DNA of 24,584 bases from Candidatus Faecalibacterium faecipullorum (GTDB lineage: Bacteria > Bacillota > Clostridia > Oscillospirales > Ruminococcaceae): positions 1 to 24,584 of the forward strand of contig DWXX01000078.1 in assembly GCA_019118985.1 (NCBI GenBank), given 5' to 3'. The notes under the pieces are model-generated. The model had not been told where the DNA came from, ran no database searches, and saw only the letters and a program-made list of their open reading frames with translations. A program made the translations under genes and the position numbers. Shown here piece after piece: positions 22,592 to 24,584 of the stretch. The stretch's first letter is position 1. The number at the start of each line of letters is the position of its first letter.

Positions 22592-23359
22592 ATGAAACGA
22601 TTACTCATCCGTGCTGATGACCTGGGCTACTCTGAAGGCATCAACTGCGGCATTGCGGCAGCAGTAGCAGCCGGACTGGTGCGCTCAGTAGGGGTGATGA
22701 CCAATATGCCCGCAGCTGTCCACGGACTGGGGCTGCTGTATGGCCGCCCGCTTTGTCTAGGGCAGCACACCAACATTTGTGTGGGCCGGCCGTTGACTGA
22801 CCCCGCCCGCATCCCCAGCCTCTGTACGCCGGAAGGGGAGTTCAAACCCAGCCGCGCCTACCGAGAGGCCGCCAAAGAAGGCCGCGACTTTGTGGTGCTG
22901 GACGAGGTGATTGAGGAGATCGAGGCCCAGTATCGCCAGTTCAAAGCCTTGACCGGCCACGAACCGAGCTATTTTGAGGGACACGCAGTGGCCAGCGCCA
23001 ATTTCTTTCAGGGATTGGAAATCGTTGCCCAGCGGCACGGCCTGCCCTACTTTGCGATGGGCCGTCCCGGCGAGGCAGTAACCTTCCGCCACACCAAAGT
23101 GTACGCCTATATGCCCAGAGATTTTAAGGCATACGAGACCGACCCCTTTACGGGCGTGCAGGACGCGGTGGCAAATGCTCACGAGGACGGGTGTGACTTG
23201 ATGGTCTTCCATCCGGGCTATATCGACGCCTATCTGCTGGACCATTCCAGCATGACGACCACCCGTTTACGAGAAACTGCCATGCTCTGCCGGCCCGAGG
23301 TACACGCCTGGCTGGCGGGGCAGGATGTTCAGCTCGTCACTTACGACGATTTGACTTGA
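22592..23359 (+). CDS. chbG: YdjC/ChbG-family carbohydrate deacetylase
   Basis: The 255-residue protein has the family's metal site: D9-D10 in IRADDLGYSEG, H59 in LGQHTNI and H131 in FEGHAVASANF. HPGYID (H207) is near the C-terminus. ChbG removes one acetyl group from phosphorylated chito-oligosaccharides so that later enzymes and inducers can work. Here it follows a complete lactose/cellobiose-type PTS, which supports an N-acetylated disaccharide substrate. The second histidine motif differs from the DSHQH form of many members, so substrate preference may differ. No phospho-glycosidase is visible; it may lie beyond the right edge. Confidence 0.88.
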   Translation: MKRLLIRADDLGYSEGINCGIAAAVAAGLVRSVGVMTNMPAAVHGLGLLYGRPLCLGQHTNICVGRPLTDPARIPSLCTPEGEFKPSRAYREAAKEGRDFVVLDEVIEEIEAQYRQFKALTGHEPSYFEGHAVASANFFQGLEIVAQRHGLPYFAMGRPGEAVTFRHTKVYAYMPRDFKAYETDPFTGVQDAVANAHEDGCDLMVFHPGYIDAYLLDHSSMTTTRLRETAMLCRPEVHAWLAGQDVQLVTYDDLT

Positions 23360-23376
23360 AAATAGGAGAAATCAGT

Positions 23377-24584
23377 ATGGCAGACAATAAAAAGATCGCC
23401 GAGCAGGTTCTGGCGGCGGTAGGTGGAGCGGCCAACCTCAAGGATGCCACCCATTGCATGACACGCCTGCGCCTGTATCTGAAAGACGATAGCCTCCCCA
23501 AAGATGACGAGGTGAAAAAGATTTCCGGTGTGCTGGGTGTTGTGCGCGGCGGCCAGCAGTACCAGATCGTGATCGGCACCAATGTTCCGAAAGTGTATGA
23601 GGAACTGTGCAAGCTGGCAGGCATCAGCGCCAGCGCCGCCGTCAAGGATGATGCTGCTGCCGCCCAGGATGCCGCCATCACCAAACGGAAGCTGACCCCT
23701 AAGCAGGTGGGTAAGAATATCATGGGCTATCTGGCGGGCTGTATGACCCCCATGATCCCGGTGCTACTGGCCGGAGGCTTGTTCCGTGCTGTCAACTCTA
23801 TCTTTGGCCCCGACTTGTTGGGACTGTACACCCTGGAAAGTAACTTATATATCCTGTTTGATTTCCTGTACGATGCGGCGTTTTACTTTATGCCTATTCT
23901 GGTGGGTTACAATGCCGCCAAACAGCTGGGTGTCAACGGTATGCTGGGTTCCTTCATCGGCAGTGTTCTAATGGTGCCGGATTTCGCGGCTTTTGCCACC
24001 AACGGCCAAACGTTCACGGTCTTTGGTATCCCTGCTACCGTGACCAATTACGCCCAGACTGTTCTGCCTGTTATGCTGTCGGTACCCCTGTTCTGCCTGA
24101 TTTATAAAATTGTCAAAAAGTTCATGCCCGACCTGCTGACGACCGTTTTTACCCCGTTCCTTAGCCTGATTGTTTCTATGCCGTTTATCCTCTGCCTACT
24201 GGCACCTCTGGGAACTATTGTGGGCAATGCCATAAGCGGCGGTCTTGCTTGGTTCGGCATGACCACTGGCTGGTTCGGTGTGGCGGTTATCGCCGCTCTG
24301 TGGGAGTTCCTGGTTATGAGCGGTATGCACCTGGCTCTGATGATGCCCATGATGGCCGATTTCTTTGAGACCGGCATCGGCAGCGGCCCTATGAATGCGG
24401 GCAACTTTGCGACTTGGGCCTGCTTCGGTGTGGCGCTGGGCACGGCGCTCCGCCTGAAAAACAAGGATGACCGCAGCACCTCCTTTGCAGCCTTCGCTTC
24501 TGGCATCCTGGGCGGCGTTACCGAACCCACTCTATATGGCATCTGCTTCCGTTTTAACCGCTGCTTTGCAACCATGGCCCTTGG
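23377..24584 (+). CDS. PTS glucose-superfamily EIIBC, beta-glucoside/MurP-like (3' end cut)
   Basis: The frame is open from an ATG at 23377 to the window end, giving about 402 residues. Residues 1-80 are a IIB domain with phospho-cysteine C27 in ATHCMTRLRL and GVLGVVRGGQQYQIVIG. A linker rich in Ala and Asp follows, then a IIC domain beginning KNIMGYLAGCMTPMIPVLLAGGLF. It ends in GGVTEPTLYGICFRFNR, the conserved glutamate region. This layout fits sucrose, beta-glucoside, trehalose or MurNAc permeases. Whether a IIA domain follows is not visible. AGGAG lies 8 bases before the start. It is co-transcribed with a PTS of a different superfamily, which is unusual. Confidence 0.92.
   Translation, partial: MADNKKIAEQVLAAVGGAANLKDATHCMTRLRLYLKDDSLPKDDEVKKISGVLGVVRGGQQYQIVIGTNVPKVYEELCKLAGISASAAVKDDAAAAQDAAITKRKLTPKQVGKNIMGYLAGCMTPMIPVLLAGGLFRAVNSIFGPDLLGLYTLESNLYILFDFLYDAAFYFMPILVGYNAAKQLGVNGMLGSFIGSVLMVPDFAAFATNGQTFTVFGIPATVTNYAQTVLPVMLSVPLFCLIYKIVKKFMPDLLTTVFTPFLSLIVSMPFILCLLAPLGTIVGNAISGGLAWFGMTTGWFGVAVIAALWEFLVMSGMHLALMMPMMADFFETGIGSGPMNAGNFATWACFGVALGTALRLKNKDDRSTSFAAFASGILGGVTEPTLYGICFRFNRCFATMAL

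Overview
The window looks like a chromosomal segment of a GC-rich, Gram-positive gut anaerobe of the Oscillospiraceae/Ruminococcaceae type. This is inferred from gene families (YesN/LplABC-type glycan uptake, PrpR-N regulators, DegV, holin-like toxin, Clostridia-type large serine recombinase), strong AAAGGAGG ribosome sites and sigma-A-like promoters. The left 15 kb is very GC-rich. From about 15.8 kb onward the DNA is visibly more AT-rich, consistent with acquired material.

Region 1 (1-12.3 kb) is a glycan and acid-sugar utilisation locus. It holds a YesN-type AraC response regulator (cut by the left edge) and a GH105 unsaturated-glycuronyl hydrolase on the other strand. A single eight-gene minus-strand operon then runs from 12076 to 2919: DUF1537 acid-sugar kinase, iron-dependent alcohol dehydrogenase, DapA-family aldolase/synthase, PdxA-family dehydrogenase, lipoprotein solute-binding protein, two permeases, and a cytoplasmic Asp-box beta-propeller protein. 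The operon could import an oligosaccharide with an unsaturated or acid sugar end, trim it inside the cell and feed the acid sugar through kinase, dehydrogenase and aldolase steps. The exact substrate is not readable from sequence.

Region 2 (12.1-15.2 kb) has a divergent PrpR-N/Fis-HTH regulator that shares a compact two-way promoter region with the operon. It has a degenerate ATPase core, so it is probably not a sigma-54 activator. A bidirectional terminator and a DegV fatty-acid-binding protein follow.

Region 3 (15.27-17.4 kb) is a mobile-looking patch. A type I toxin-antitoxin pair (a 29-residue holin-like toxin and a convergent RNA of about 90 nt) sits inside a nearly perfect 115-bp inverted repeat. 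Next to it is a large serine recombinase whose C-terminal part carries an apparent internal deletion and runs out into one repeat arm.

Region 4 (17.4-24.6 kb) is a sugar phosphotransferase locus: an RpiR regulator, a secreted serine esterase/hydrolase, a complete lactose/cellobiose-family PTS (IIC, IIB, IIA), a YdjC/ChbG deacetylase and a glucose-superfamily PTS IIBC cut by the right edge. The esterase gene and the PTS operon are each preceded by a copy of the same 126-bp promoter module, with three TTGAAAC boxes at exactly 20-bp spacing. They are probably co-controlled by the RpiR protein.

No rRNA, tRNA or CRISPR array was seen.
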